A stretch of 64,000 nt of DNA from Paenibacillus silvae (GCF_014639235.1 NZ_BMFU01000006.1:186001-250000), one strand, 5' to 3'. Counted from the stretch's first letter, positions 43,620-52,368 are shown. Notes: a model not told the origin generated them from the sequence alone. A program made the numbers and translations.

Positions 43620-44974
43620 TCAAAAAGTCGGCAAACTTAACTTTTCTACTACATTTTTGTACTTTTTCATCTGTGTTTCATTGGCTTCGCTCCGATACTC
43701 TCCGTACAAGTCTAAACATTTAACGCACATCAGATCATCTTTACTTGAAGAAGAGAGATCTAAACACATAAGTAAGGCATCAATTCCAAGTGAATAATTA
43801 CATTGATTTATTTGATATTTTGCCATTTCATAATAAAAAACTCTATACCCGCGGTCTATCATTTGATAGTTATAATTATCTTTATTATGAAAGTCGGTAT
43901 TAAACAAATTAATTGGATGTTCAAACTTTTTCAAAACATGATCAATATTATATCCATACTGATTAGCTGCTTCCAATATATTTAGCAAACCAGTTAATAT
44001 CTCTTCCGGGTTTTTTTCTAAATATCCTAAATAAGGGAAAATCATACTCTCCTGACCTACCATTATTCGGAATACATATTGATTCCCTCTCCCCATTTCT
44101 TAAATAGATCTATTATATTTTGATCCTCTTCTGTAGGATTCTCAATCTCAATTATCTTCATGTATTTTTGCAGATAATTTATGGCCTTATCGTATTCCTT
44201 GCGGGTACCATAAACGCTTGATATTAATAAGTTTGCATAGGCTGCATATGTAAAAAGAGGATAGGCTGTTAGCCTTCTTTTATTTTTTCGCCTACGGGAT
44301 TGCATTTCTAATTGAAATTCAGTTCTCCGTTCCAGTTCCCGTGCCCATGCATCAACCTTGTCCCACAAATCTATTGTCATATACACGTTAGCCAAGTCTT
44401 TAATTGCATCTAATTGCACTTCTTCATTTAATTTATCAATATACGGTTCGAACTTTACTGCTGCATTGAGATTATCAAATTTACTCATTGTTTTATGAAG
44501 CAAGAAAATGCGGTACTGGCAGAGGGCCAACCGCTCCGAATGTTGATACTTCTCACTGTCGGCCACACATTCATATAAAATGAGTGCCGATTCATTCATG
44601 CTTTTATTATAGAGACTCTCTGCCACATCAAATAACTCATCAATATAGGATTGGTCATCTGTCACATGAGTAATGACTTTTTGAATAATATCTAGCTTAC
44701 CAAGCTCAGCGCAACGATATAAGAACGGTTCTAATCGCCTCCAATGGGGCACAGATTCAATAAAACATTCAACTCCATACATTTCATAAAAGTACCCCTG
44801 TTCCAAACCCATTGCTGATGTGATTTGGTCTAGTTGATTCATTGACATAAGTCTGGTTCCTTTGATGATCGCACTTAATGTGCCAACATTAATGTCAGCC
44901 ATTTCTGAAAATTGCTGTAGCTTATATCCCTCATTTTTCAAGTAATCTTCAATATAGGTACGTATATTGGACAT
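43620..44974 (-). pseudogene. HTH and helical-repeat regulator 1 of the array, frameshifted
   Basis: From the ATG at 44974 (GGGGAGG upstream) the frame encodes an HTH domain (EGYKLQQFSEMADINVGTLS) and a helical-repeat body, but stops after FKKWGEGINMYSE. In the next frame the protein resumes as NQYVFRIMVGQESMIFPYLG and runs to 43620 with the C terminus expected from paralogue 2. A single base lost from the G run at 44083-44092 explains this. The repaired product would be about 450 residues. It is 28 bases after regulator 2 and probably co-transcribed with it. It could be a real inactivation, phase-variable, or a sequencing error. Confidence 0.8.
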
Positions 44975-45002
44975 GTCTTCATCGTCCTCCCCAGATGTTT
45001 TA

Positions 45003-46373
45003 CTATTGAAAAGTTGGTACACTTAACTTGTCTATTAGTTTTGTATACTGCTCTTCCTGGGTCGTACTGGCGAAATGTCTGTATTTTCCGTACAAATCAA
45101 TGCATTTAATACACATCATGTCATCATTACTTGAGACAGATCGTTCGAAACTAGTAATTAAATGTTCGATCCCCTGCTGGATTTGGTTTTGACTTAATCT
45201 GTATTTTGCTAGTTCGTAGAATAAGTGAGTATAACTAAAATTCAAATCATGCAAATTGTTCGTCCCTAGTACGTAGTTAACTAGCCTGTTCTTATCGAGA
45301 AAATTATGGAATCTATCCAATGCGTAATTAATATTGTATGAATACTGATTAGCACACTTCACAATATATACGAATGCTGTTAGGATTTCTTTAGGATTGG
45401 CATCCAGATAATCTAAATAAACATCTAGAACTTCGAAATCGCCTAAAAATAATGTATATAAATATCGATTACCCTTAGCCCACCCCATAAATAGCATTAT
45501 TAAATCTTGTTCTTCTTTAGTTGGATTTTTAATTTCATATAGAATATTTTCATATATATCTATGTACTTTAATGCCTGTACATATTGTTTTCGATCTTCA
45601 GAGACATTAGCCTGTAGCAGATTAGCATAAGCATTATAAACAAATAGAGGATAAAAAGATTTCCTACCTTTAGTTTTATGCTTTTTATTTTGAAATTTAA
45701 TCTGAAAGTTAACTCTCTTTTCCAGTTCTTGAGCCAATTCTAGAACCTTATCCCATAAGCTAATTGAAGCATATATGTTAGCTAAATCTTTAATGGCGTC
45801 CAACTGTACTTCCTCATTCAATTTATCAATATATGGTTCAAACTTTATTGCCGCTTTAAGATTATCAAATTTGCTCAGTGTCTTATGAAGCAGGAAAATA
45901 CGGTACTGACAAAGGGCCAGCCGCTCCGAGTGTTGATATTTCTCACTGTCTGCAACACACTCATATAAAATAAGAGCTGCTCCATTTAATCGTCTAGCAA
46001 AGAAACCTTCAGCTACTTCGAATAACTCTTCTATATAAGATCGATCGTCCGTCACATGAGTAATAACTTGTTGTATACAATCCAATTTACCTATTTCAGC
46101 ACACTCGTATAGGTATGGTTCCAAACGTCTCCAGTGAGGCGATGATTCAATGAAGGACTCTACCCCATAACTCTCATAGAAATGCCCCTTCTCTAATCCC
46201 ATTGCTGAAGTGATCTGATTCAGTTGGTTCATAGACATTGGTCTGCTCCCCTTAAGAATAGCACTTAATGTCCCAACATTAATTCCTGTAATATCGGAAA
46301 AATGCTGCAATTTGAGATTTTGTTCTCTCATATATTTCTCAATATGTGCTCTTATTGTAGGTACCAATTCCAT
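45003..46373 (-). CDS. HTH and helical-repeat regulator 2 of the array (RRNPP-like)
   Basis: The protein of about 456 residues has an N-terminal HTH (LKLQHFSDITGINVGTLSAI) and a conserved linker (HWRRLEPYLYECAEIGKLD), then repeated pairs of helices of the TPR kind, for example ALILYECVADSEKYQHSERL and ALCQYRIFLLHKTLSKFDNL. This layout, about 450 residues with HTH plus TPR, is that of peptide-sensing RRNPP regulators. GGAGGT lies three bases before the chosen ATG; a TTG at 46367 is also possible. No pheromone gene follows it directly, since the next regulator starts 28 bases on. Its promoter shares a motif with that of regulator 3. Confidence 0.82.
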   Translation of the reverse strand: MELVPTIRAHIEKYMREQNLKLQHFSDITGINVGTLSAILKGSRPMSMNQLNQITSAMGLEKGHFYESYGVESFIESSPHWRRLEPYLYECAEIGKLDCIQQVITHVTDDRSYIEELFEVAEGFFARRLNGAALILYECVADSEKYQHSERLALCQYRIFLLHKTLSKFDNLKAAIKFEPYIDKLNEEVQLDAIKDLANIYASISLWDKVLELAQELEKRVNFQIKFQNKKHKTKGRKSFYPLFVYNAYANLLQANVSEDRKQYVQALKYIDIYENILYEIKNPTKEEQDLIMLFMGWAKGNRYLYTLFLGDFEVLDVYLDYLDANPKEILTAFVYIVKCANQYSYNINYALDRFHNFLDKNRLVNYVLGTNNLHDLNFSYTHLFYELAKYRLSQNQIQQGIEHLITSFERSVSSNDDMMCIKCIDLYGKYRHFASTTQEEQYTKLIDKLSVPTFQ

Positions 46374-46425
46374 CACACCTCCATCACCTAAATCACTTAT
46401 AATTCAATAACATATAATAAATGTT

Positions 46426-46454
46426 ATTTTAATCCTGTATTTTACATCGGTCAA
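46426..46454 (-). promoter_or_regulatory. Promoter of regulator 2 with the shared spacer motif
   Basis: On the minus strand TTGACC (46449-46454), a 17-bp spacer and TAAAAT (46426-46431). The spacer contains TGTAAAAT and AGGAT, also present at the same places in the promoter of regulator 3 (48071-48099). Confidence 0.65.
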
Positions 46455-46465
46455 TCTATGAAAAT

Positions 46466-46500
46466 ACAAAAAGGCTTACTTCCGCATTCGGAAATAAACC
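46466..46500 (-). terminator. Terminator after the candidate peptide gene
   Basis: As minus-strand RNA the 12-bp stem GGTTTATTTCCG / CGGAAGTAAGCC (two G-U pairs, AATG loop) is followed by TTTTTG. It separates regulator 3 and its peptide gene from regulator 2. Confidence 0.8.
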
Positions 46501-46533
46501 GCTATTAATTAGTGTTGTTTAAGTTTTTGATCC

Positions 46534-46659
46534 TTACAACATTCCATCACCATGTGCTAGCAAACTATAGATTGTATCTTGTACATTAATTAGTATAGTA
46601 GGAAAACTAACAATAACAACACTAAACAAAAGTATAGCTATGATTTTTTTTGATTTCAT
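46534..46659 (-). CDS. Candidate secreted signal propeptide (Phr/PapR-like), 41 residues
   Basis: An ATG at 46659, with GGAGGAGG 12 bases upstream, opens a 41-codon frame that overlaps the last 38 bases of the regulator 3 gene in another phase. The product has a basic start (MKSKK), a hydrophobic export segment (IIAILLFSVVIVSFPTILI) and a short polar C-terminal part ending YSLLAHGDGML. Size, secretion signal, C-terminal tail and overlap with a TPR-type regulator gene are the hallmarks of RRNPP pheromone genes (phr, papR, nprX). A terminator follows. It is too short for routine gene calling. The mature peptide would be part of the last 10-15 residues. Confidence 0.75.
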   Translation of the reverse strand: MKSKKIIAILLFSVVIVSFPTILINVQDTIYSLLAHGDGML

Positions 46660-48016
46660 AATAGCCGTAAACCTCCTCCATTAGATTATAATAGATATCT
46701 TCTATTTCTTTAGATGCAAAAGACCTATACCTTTCAAAGAGAGCAACACATTGTATTATGTCATTAGAATTATTAATCTTGATGGCTGAACTCAAACAAG
46801 TGACAAGCTTCTGTATTCCTTCCATGTATCGTTCTCTTTTAAAATAATACATTGCCAACTCAAATAAAAGTTTTGAGTACAGATTGTTTTTCATTTGTTC
46901 ATTGTATCCTTCTGATAAAGTTCTATCATTCAACATAGAATTAATGGAATTATCAAATTTAGAAATAACGTAATCTATATCCAAGTCGTATTTATTTGCT
47001 GCTTCTATAATTTTAACAAGACCAGTAAGTGTTTCCTCTTCATTTTGCTCAATCCAAGCTAAATATTCCGGTAGAACCTCTGTCTTTCCCATCATAAGTT
47101 TATACAATTGAGTATTAACCTCTGCCCATCTGTTGAACATATTGATATATATCATGTCTTCATCATCAGGATTGGGTATCTTAACCAAAGAAGCATAATT
47201 ATTTGTATATTCCAGTGCATCGTTATACATCTCTCTCCACTCACATGCACTGCTTTTAAGCAAATTCGAATAAGCTCTGTATACAAATAAAGGGTACGCT
47301 GTAATCCTATTTTCTTTAATAACTTTTTTCTTTGTATACGATTGAATAATTTCCGCTTTATGTCCCAATTCATCTGCAAGCGCGAACAACTTGTCCCAAT
47401 AGCGAAGTGCGGAGTACGTATTCGCCAAATCCTTAATCGCATCCAGCTGCCTTTCCTCATCAAGCCGATTAATATATGGCTCAAAGTGCACAGCGGCACG
47501 GAGGTTATCATGTTGATTCTGACCAAGCGAGAGGGTGAAGATGCGATACTGGCAGAGGGCCAGGCGCTCGGAATGCTGGTATTTCTCGCACTCGGCTACG
47601 CATTCGTATAACATGCGGGCTGCTTTTTGTTGACCGCGCTCCAGCATGCCTTCGGCCATTTCGAACAGTTCCGAGATATAGGAGCGATCGTCCGTTACCT
47701 GCTGAATCACCCGCTGGATGCAGTCCAGCTTGTCCAATTCTGCACAGCGCTGCAGGAAAGGCTCAAGCCTTCGCCAGTGGGGAGCCGATTCCACGAAGCA
47801 CTCCGCACCGTACGTCTCGTAGAAATAACCTTCCTCCAGATTCATGCCCTGGGTAATCAGATCAAGCTGCGCCATGGCGATGGGACGAGTTCCCTTAATG
47901 ATTGCACTTAGCGTCCCGGCGTTCACTCCCGATATATCTGCAAAATATTGAAGGGTATATCCCTGTTTCCTGATGTAATCCTCAATCGTTGAGCGTATCG
48001 TAGTTGCAGGTTCCAT
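46622..48016 (-). CDS. HTH and helical-repeat regulator 3 of the array (RRNPP-like), with overlapping peptide gene
   Basis: The ATG at 48016 has GGAGGTGG five bases upstream. The product of about 464 residues has an N-terminal HTH (QGYTLQYFADISGVNAGTLS, about 14-33), the same linker (HWRRLEPFLQRCAELDKLD) and repeated helix pairs (ARMLYECVAECEKYQHSERL, FDNSINSML) up to a Tyr-rich end (MEEVYGYYEIKKNHSYTF). It is closely related to regulators 1 and 2. The gene end overlaps a 41-codon secreted peptide gene, suggesting a cell-cell signalling pair. Its 5' third is markedly GC-richer than its 3' part, unlike the paralogues, which could reflect recombination. Confidence 0.85.
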   Translation of the reverse strand: MEPATTIRSTIEDYIRKQGYTLQYFADISGVNAGTLSAIIKGTRPIAMAQLDLITQGMNLEEGYFYETYGAECFVESAPHWRRLEPFLQRCAELDKLDCIQRVIQQVTDDRSYISELFEMAEGMLERGQQKAARMLYECVAECEKYQHSERLALCQYRIFTLSLGQNQHDNLRAAVHFEPYINRLDEERQLDAIKDLANTYSALRYWDKLFALADELGHKAEIIQSYTKKKVIKENRITAYPLFVYRAYSNLLKSSACEWREMYNDALEYTNNYASLVKIPNPDDEDMIYINMFNRWAEVNTQLYKLMMGKTEVLPEYLAWIEQNEEETLTGLVKIIEAANKYDLDIDYVISKFDNSINSMLNDRTLSEGYNEQMKNNLYSKLLFELAMYYFKRERYMEGIQKLVTCLSSAIKINNSNDIIQCVALFERYRSFASKEIEDIYYNLMEEVYGYYEIKKNHSYTFV

Positions 48017-48070
48017 GTATCCCACCTCCACAATTAAAATCCAGAAATTTGAATTTATATGATTACACCA

Positions 48071-48099
48071 ATTTTAATCCTAAATTTTACAGTGGTCAA
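48071..48099 (-). promoter_or_regulatory. Promoter of regulator 3 with the shared spacer motif
   Basis: TTGACC (48094-48099), a 17-bp spacer and TAAAAT (48071-48076) on the minus strand. The spacer again carries TGTAAAAT and AGGAT, nearly identical to that of regulator 2, so a common regulator, possibly the array proteins themselves, may bind. Confidence 0.65.
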
Positions 48100-48310
48100 T
48101 AAAAATCGTGGCAATTATTTTACAATTTTCTCCCAGAAAAAGATCCTTCTCCATTTCTGGTTTGGCTTAGTCCCCAATTGCTTATAGAAAAAATCCATTA
48201 GAAGAATGAGAAGGAACATGATACAGTTATTCCAACTTCAATATCCTACTATTTCAATAGGATTATACAACACGGACAGACACTTTTATACAAGCAAGGG
48301 AGCACATTCA

Positions 48311-49435
48311 ATGAAATTTGCCTTGTTTAGCCTCATGATGAATCTACCCAATGCCGTCACAGGGGAAGTTTTGACAACTCAGCAGAAATTCCATAACATC
48401 CTGCAGCAAGCTCAGCTCGCTGAGCGACTGGGATTCGATGCCTACGGCATCGGTGAGCGACACGGCGCACCCTTTCTGTCATCATCGCCGCCCGTTGTGT
48501 TAACAGCGATTGCTGCGGCCACCTCACGGATTCGTCTGCTGACCACGGTTACGGTTCTCAGCATCCTTGATCCGGTTCGGGTTGCCGAGGATTATGCTAC
48601 GTTGGATCAGTTGTCGGGTGGACGGCTGGAGCTGATTATCGGCAAAGGCAATGACCCGCGTCATTATCCGCTGTTTGGCATTCGTGAAGAGCAACAGTGG
48701 GACTCTCTGGATGAGCGCTACCATCTGCTAAAGCGGCTATGGTCGGAAGAAAATGTCACCTGGGAAGGGACATACCGCCCTCCACTTGATGGAGTGACAA
48801 CTTGGCCGAGGCCCCTTCAGAAGTCCATTCCGATCTGGCATGGCAGTGCGTCGAGCACATTATCTACAGAACTGGCTGCCAAATATGGTGAGCCGCTCTT
48901 TACCTCGAATTCCTTCCACCCTCAGGCCAAATACAAAGCTTTGATCGACCATTACCGCGAGCGCCTCACTTATTATGGTCATGATGCACAACAAGCTGTG
49001 ATTGGTTCTGGTGCTGGCAGCCTCTATCTTGCGAGCACGGGCGAAGAAGCCATTCGCCGCTACAAGCCGTACTATGAAGCATTTCATGCCACCGCGGCGG
49101 CACAGCATAACCAGTCTCCTTTTACGGACCTGGAGGACAACATTGCCCGCGGCCCGGTTTTGATCGGCAGCCCGGAGCAGGTGATCTCGAAGATTCTGGA
49201 TTATCATGCCGCTTACGGGCACCAGGTGCTAAGTATAAGCGTTGACGGACTCACGCATAGCGAGCAGTTGGAGCAAGTGGAACGTTTTGCCACAGAAGTG
49301 GTCCCTGTATTACGACGCGAACTGCCAAGTTCAGTGTGGAATGATCCTCCCCTGTTGACCGAGCACGAAGGTCCCTTCGTCCCCAAACCAACGGACATAT
49401 GGCCCTCTGCCATCTCCCCGATCTTTCAGGTATAA
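48311..49435 (+). CDS. LLM class flavin-dependent oxidoreductase
   Basis: The ATG at 48311 has AAGGGAG eight bases upstream, whereas the 48206 frame start has none. The 374-residue product is a luciferase-like monooxygenase: MKFALFSLMMNLPN at the start, AERLGFDAYGIGERHGAPFL, TSRIRLLTTVTVLSILDPVR, DQLSGGRLELIIGKGNDPRH and VLIGSPEQVISKILDYHAAY. Such enzymes use FMNH2 or F420 to oxidise small molecules; the substrate is unknown. It is divergent from the regulator array and its GC content matches the core genome, so the accessory block seems to end just before it. Confidence 0.9.
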   Translation: MKFALFSLMMNLPNAVTGEVLTTQQKFHNILQQAQLAERLGFDAYGIGERHGAPFLSSSPPVVLTAIAAATSRIRLLTTVTVLSILDPVRVAEDYATLDQLSGGRLELIIGKGNDPRHYPLFGIREEQQWDSLDERYHLLKRLWSEENVTWEGTYRPPLDGVTTWPRPLQKSIPIWHGSASSTLSTELAAKYGEPLFTSNSFHPQAKYKALIDHYRERLTYYGHDAQQAVIGSGAGSLYLASTGEEAIRRYKPYYEAFHATAAAQHNQSPFTDLEDNIARGPVLIGSPEQVISKILDYHAAYGHQVLSISVDGLTHSEQLEQVERFATEVVPVLRRELPSSVWNDPPLLTEHEGPFVPKPTDIWPSAISPIFQV

Positions 49436-49489
49436 TAACTTCGCCCTGCCACACATAACCGCTTCCCGGGTAATTCGGAATCCCTCCGT

Positions 49490-49545
49490 ATTGCCCTCTT
49501 CCTTTTCCTTTTCCTTTTCCTTTCCTTTTCTTCTCTTCCTTCACT
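49490..49545. repeat. Short polypyrimidine repeat
   Basis: TTCCTTTTCC-type units are repeated several times on the plus strand between two convergent genes (48311-49435 and 49570-50151). No gene or clear terminator is visible in this gap. Confidence 0.55.
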
Positions 49546-49569
49546 TATCACATGCTGCTGCACTTGCTG

Positions 49570-50151
49570 CTATGCCTCAGACCCAATGCCTTTGAATACC
49601 GCGCCTAGCAGCAGCTCCACAAACGTATCATCCATCGGCTCACCCGTGACCAGCATCCGGTAGAACACAGGCCCATAGATCATGTCGATATACAGTCCAA
49701 TATCCAGTCCCTGCTTCAACTCGCCACGTGCCACACCTTTCTCCAGAATGCCCCATGCCTCGCGGCGGCGCGGCTGAATATATCTGCTTCGGTATTCTTC
49801 CGCTAGGACGGGATCAGACTGCCCCTCTCCGATAATCTGTGTAATGACTTTCCCTTCGGCACTTGTCAAAAATTGAACCAGGTTCCCTGCATGAGCAAGC
49901 ACATCCTCATATACTGACCCCGTATCCGGCACAGGCAACCTGGCCGTTAACGCCGACATATACCCGTCCAGCATAACAGCGCCTTTGCTTGGCCACCATT
50001 TGTAGATCGTTGCTTTGCTTACCTGTGCACGTTCGGCAATCTTCTCGATTGTCACCGCAGCGAACCCATCCTCAAGCAGCAGTTCATAGGCCGCCGCAAG
50101 AATGGCATTCTGGGTTTCCATGTTGCGGGGACGTCCTCTTTTTGCAGTCAA
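49570..50151 (-). CDS. TetR family transcriptional regulator
   Basis: The start is placed at TTG 50151, because GGAGGGG lies six bases upstream and the product then begins MTAKRGRPRN, normal for the family; the ATGs up to 50175 have no ribosome-binding site. The 193-residue protein has a TetR HTH (FAAVTIEKIAERAQVSKATI, YKWWPSKGAVML) and a C-terminal ligand domain (RSRYIQPRRREAWGILEKGV). It is divergent from the MFS gene at 50504 and probably represses it by binding the paired sites at 50256 and 50383. A half copy of the palindromic repeat element abuts its upstream region. Confidence 0.92.
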   Translation of the reverse strand: MTAKRGRPRNMETQNAILAAAYELLLEDGFAAVTIEKIAERAQVSKATIYKWWPSKGAVMLDGYMSALTARLPVPDTGSVYEDVLAHAGNLVQFLTSAEGKVITQIIGEGQSDPVLAEEYRSRYIQPRRREAWGILEKGVARGELKQGLDIGLYIDMIYGPVFYRMLVTGEPMDDTFVELLLGAVFKGIGSEA

Positions 50152-50175
50152 TGCAGACCCCTCCATTGTCATCAT

Positions 50176-50250
50176 CTATGTAAGCTCAACGAAAAATTTA
50201 TACAACCACTTCAATGACAGAATAACCTTCCAATCGCTGTTATCCCCAAT
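50176..50250. repeat. Half copy of the long palindromic repeat element, copy C
   Basis: The sequence matches the left half of copies A and B: TAAGCTCAAC, then TTATACAACCACTTCAATGA, CAGAATAACC, and TTCCAATCGCTGTTATCCCC. It stops exactly where the central loop begins, so the right half is missing. It lies in the leader of the TetR gene, 25 bases before its start codon. Confidence 0.75.
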
Positions 50251-50255
50251 AAAAA

Positions 50256-50267
50256 ATACGATACGTT
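50256..50267. promoter_or_regulatory. Candidate TetR operator, proximal site
   Basis: ATACGATACGTT occurs here, and its exact reverse complement AACGTATCGTAT occurs at 50383-50394. Both lie in the divergent promoter region between the TetR and MFS genes, as expected for self- and pump-repression. Confidence 0.55.
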
Positions 50268-50382
50268 CATTATACTAAAATGCAGCGTCAATATACATTT
50301 CCAGGCTGCCTGTAATGTCATTATATTTCCGTCATCTTTATGTAAGTTTGCTTTGTTTTGTAACTGCCTATTTACAATACTA

Positions 50383-50394
50383 AACGTATCGTAT
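50383..50394. promoter_or_regulatory. Candidate TetR operator, MFS-side site
   Basis: AACGTATCGTAT is the exact inverted copy of the 50256-50267 site. TATATT and TTTAGG sequences nearby could form the pump promoter. Confidence 0.55.
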
Positions 50395-50503
50395 ATTATT
50401 TAGGTGTAATTAGTAAACGGAACGTTCATTATTTCATCTCATCCGCAATTCGCGATACAAATGTCAACTGAATCATCATAAACTTTTATTGGAGGTCGAT
50501 CCT

Positions 50504-51724
50504 ATGAACACGAAACAGAAACAAGGTGCACGCCAGACTCAGACTACCGTGCCTGCCTGGATTATTTTCCTGCTCGCCGCTTCCTGCGGTTTGATTGTAG
50601 CCAACCTGTATTATGCCCAGACGGTTCTCGGGCCAATCAGCACCGCCACAGGTCTCTCTTCTGCTGCAGCCGGATTAATCGTGACGCTGACACAGATCGG
50701 ATATGTCATTGGTCTACTGTTCATCGTGCCGCTCAGCGACATTATTGAGAATCGCCGTTTGATGGTACTGTTTCTCATTGTCCTTGTACTAGCGCTGATC
50801 ACCGCCACCTTCTCCACCAGTGCCTTCCTCTTCCTGACGGCTTCACTGCTCATCGGCATCGGGTCCGTTGTGGCACAGATTCTCGTACCCTATGCTACCT
50901 ATCTGACTTCCGAAGAACAGCGTGGGCAGGTCGTCGGCAATGTTATGAGCGGACTGCTGCTCGGCATTATGCTCGCACGTCCTGTCGCCAGCTTTATCAC
51001 CAGTGCTATGGGCTGGCAGGCGGTGTTTGCTTTCTCCGCGGTTGTGATCGCCTTGCTCATGCTGCTCTTGTCACGGGCACTTCCAGCCCGTCAGCCTGAT
51101 CCAAACCTGACCTATGGACAGTTGATGATTTCCCTTGGCACACTGCTTCGTACCCTGCCGATGCTGCGGCGTCGCGCGTTCTATCAGGCCAGCCTGTTCG
51201 GCGCATTCAGCCTGTTCTGGACAACAGTACCTCTCCGGCTGGCAAACGACTTTGGCTTGTCTCAGCAAGGGATCGCCTGGTTTGCTCTGGCCGGGGTAGG
51301 CGGTGCCATCGCCGCTCCGATTGCCGGAAGATGGGCAGACCGCGGTTTTACCCGAGTACTCACCGGAGCCGCAATGGTTATTGCTATAGCTTCCTTTGGC
51401 CTAGCCTATCTGTTCCAAAGCCATTCCACAGCTTCATTAATTCTGCTGGTTGTGGTCGCTATCACCCTGGATATGGCTGTTTCGGGCAATCTGGTGCTCG
51501 GTCAGCGGGTGATCTATTCTCTGGCTAACGAAGCAAGGGGCCGGGTGAATGGTCTGTTCATGTCCATCTTCTTCATTGGAGGTGCCATCGGCTCTTCACT
51601 CGGAAGCTGGTCTTATGCACATGGCGGCTGGAGCCTCACTGCGCTGATTGGTCTGCTCATGCCGCTGCTCGCTCTGCTATACTACTTCACGGAGACCAAG
51701 ATAACGACTGTCAGCAGCACATAA
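50504..51724 (+). CDS. MFS efflux transporter
   Basis: The ATG at 50504 has GGAGG eight bases upstream. The 406-residue product has 12 transmembrane helices with the DHA1-type motifs ANLYYAQTVLGPISTATGL, an A-like loop PLSDIIENRRLMVLFLI and GAAMVIAIASFGLAYLF. It probably exports a drug or metabolite and is under control of the divergent TetR protein. A terminator follows. The substrate is unknown. Confidence 0.93.
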   Translation: MNTKQKQGARQTQTTVPAWIIFLLAASCGLIVANLYYAQTVLGPISTATGLSSAAAGLIVTLTQIGYVIGLLFIVPLSDIIENRRLMVLFLIVLVLALITATFSTSAFLFLTASLLIGIGSVVAQILVPYATYLTSEEQRGQVVGNVMSGLLLGIMLARPVASFITSAMGWQAVFAFSAVVIALLMLLLSRALPARQPDPNLTYGQLMISLGTLLRTLPMLRRRAFYQASLFGAFSLFWTTVPLRLANDFGLSQQGIAWFALAGVGGAIAAPIAGRWADRGFTRVLTGAAMVIAIASFGLAYLFQSHSTASLILLVVVAITLDMAVSGNLVLGQRVIYSLANEARGRVNGLFMSIFFIGGAIGSSLGSWSYAHGGWSLTALIGLLMPLLALLYYFTETKITTVSST

Positions 51725-51768
51725 CCTATATACAGAGCATTCATCTACAAAATTCCCCTTATACAAAG

Positions 51769-51806
51769 CAAGGGCAGAGGCCTATCCATAGGATAGCTTC
51801 TGCCCT
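51769..51806. terminator. Terminator between the MFS and DUF2000 genes
   Basis: AAGGGCAGAGG (51769-51779) pairs with CTTCTGCCCTT (51796-51806), with an inner CTATCC/GGATAG stem. The tract after it is only moderately T-rich. It separates convergent genes. Confidence 0.7.
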
Positions 51807-51842
51807 TCTCGCTATATTTGTACCCCGCACGGTCAAGCCGCA

Positions 51843-51895
51843 CTGATCTGTTCCGATCTGTTCCGATCTGTTCTGTTCTGATCTGCTCTCTTCCG
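51843..51895. repeat. Short repeat of GATCTGTTCC-like units
   Basis: Four to five degenerate copies of GATCTGTTCC lie between the convergent MFS and DUF2000 genes. A very similar set (CGATCTGTTA) lies at 34549-34605. Confidence 0.55.
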
Positions 51896-51957
51896 TTCTA
51901 GCCAGCCGCAACATCCTGTCTGTTGTACCCACTTTGAAGCGTATCCCCGGACCTTCT

Positions 51958-52368
51958 TTATTTCATCACACTGAATTTCTTGGTCTTGGCCCGAACCAGC
52001 TCATCTTCTCCCCACACAATGACGCCAACAACCTTGGTGGCCTCCAATGCCATCGCTGCAATCTCACTTGCATATTGTTCAAAGGCATTATTAAGGGATT
52101 GCCCCGTCTGTGTAAAAACAAGATGTCCCAAACTGTCGTTATCCTCAGAACAGGCATTGACCAGATTGATCAGTTGATTCTCTCCCGCCTTCAGAATTAC
52201 GGTGCTGTATCGAATACCTGCGTGCTGAACACCGCTCTGATCCAGGACAGGCTGATCTGAATATAACCCCGGTTCATTCAGGGCAGCTTGTCCCATGAGC
52301 AGGGCTGCCACGTTGGCTGCGGCTCCCTGCTCCAGATTTTTTTCCAGTATAATTGCGATTCTCTTCAT
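51958..52368 (-). CDS. DUF2000 family protein
   Basis: The ATG at 52368 gives 136 residues beginning MKRIAIILEKNLEQGAAANV, which with ALLMGQAAL and the later ILKAGENQLINLV is characteristic of DUF2000, a peptidyl-tRNA-hydrolase-like fold of unknown role. It overlaps the BacA-like gene by 4 bases (ATGA), so the two proteins are made together. A longer frame to 52413 would lie inside the upstream gene. In this context it may handle an aminoacyl or amino-acid intermediate, which is inference. Confidence 0.85.
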   Translation of the reverse strand: MKRIAIILEKNLEQGAAANVAALLMGQAALNEPGLYSDQPVLDQSGVQHAGIRYSTVILKAGENQLINLVNACSEDNDSLGHLVFTQTGQSLNNAFEQYASEIAAMALEATKVVGVIVWGEDELVRAKTKKFSVMK

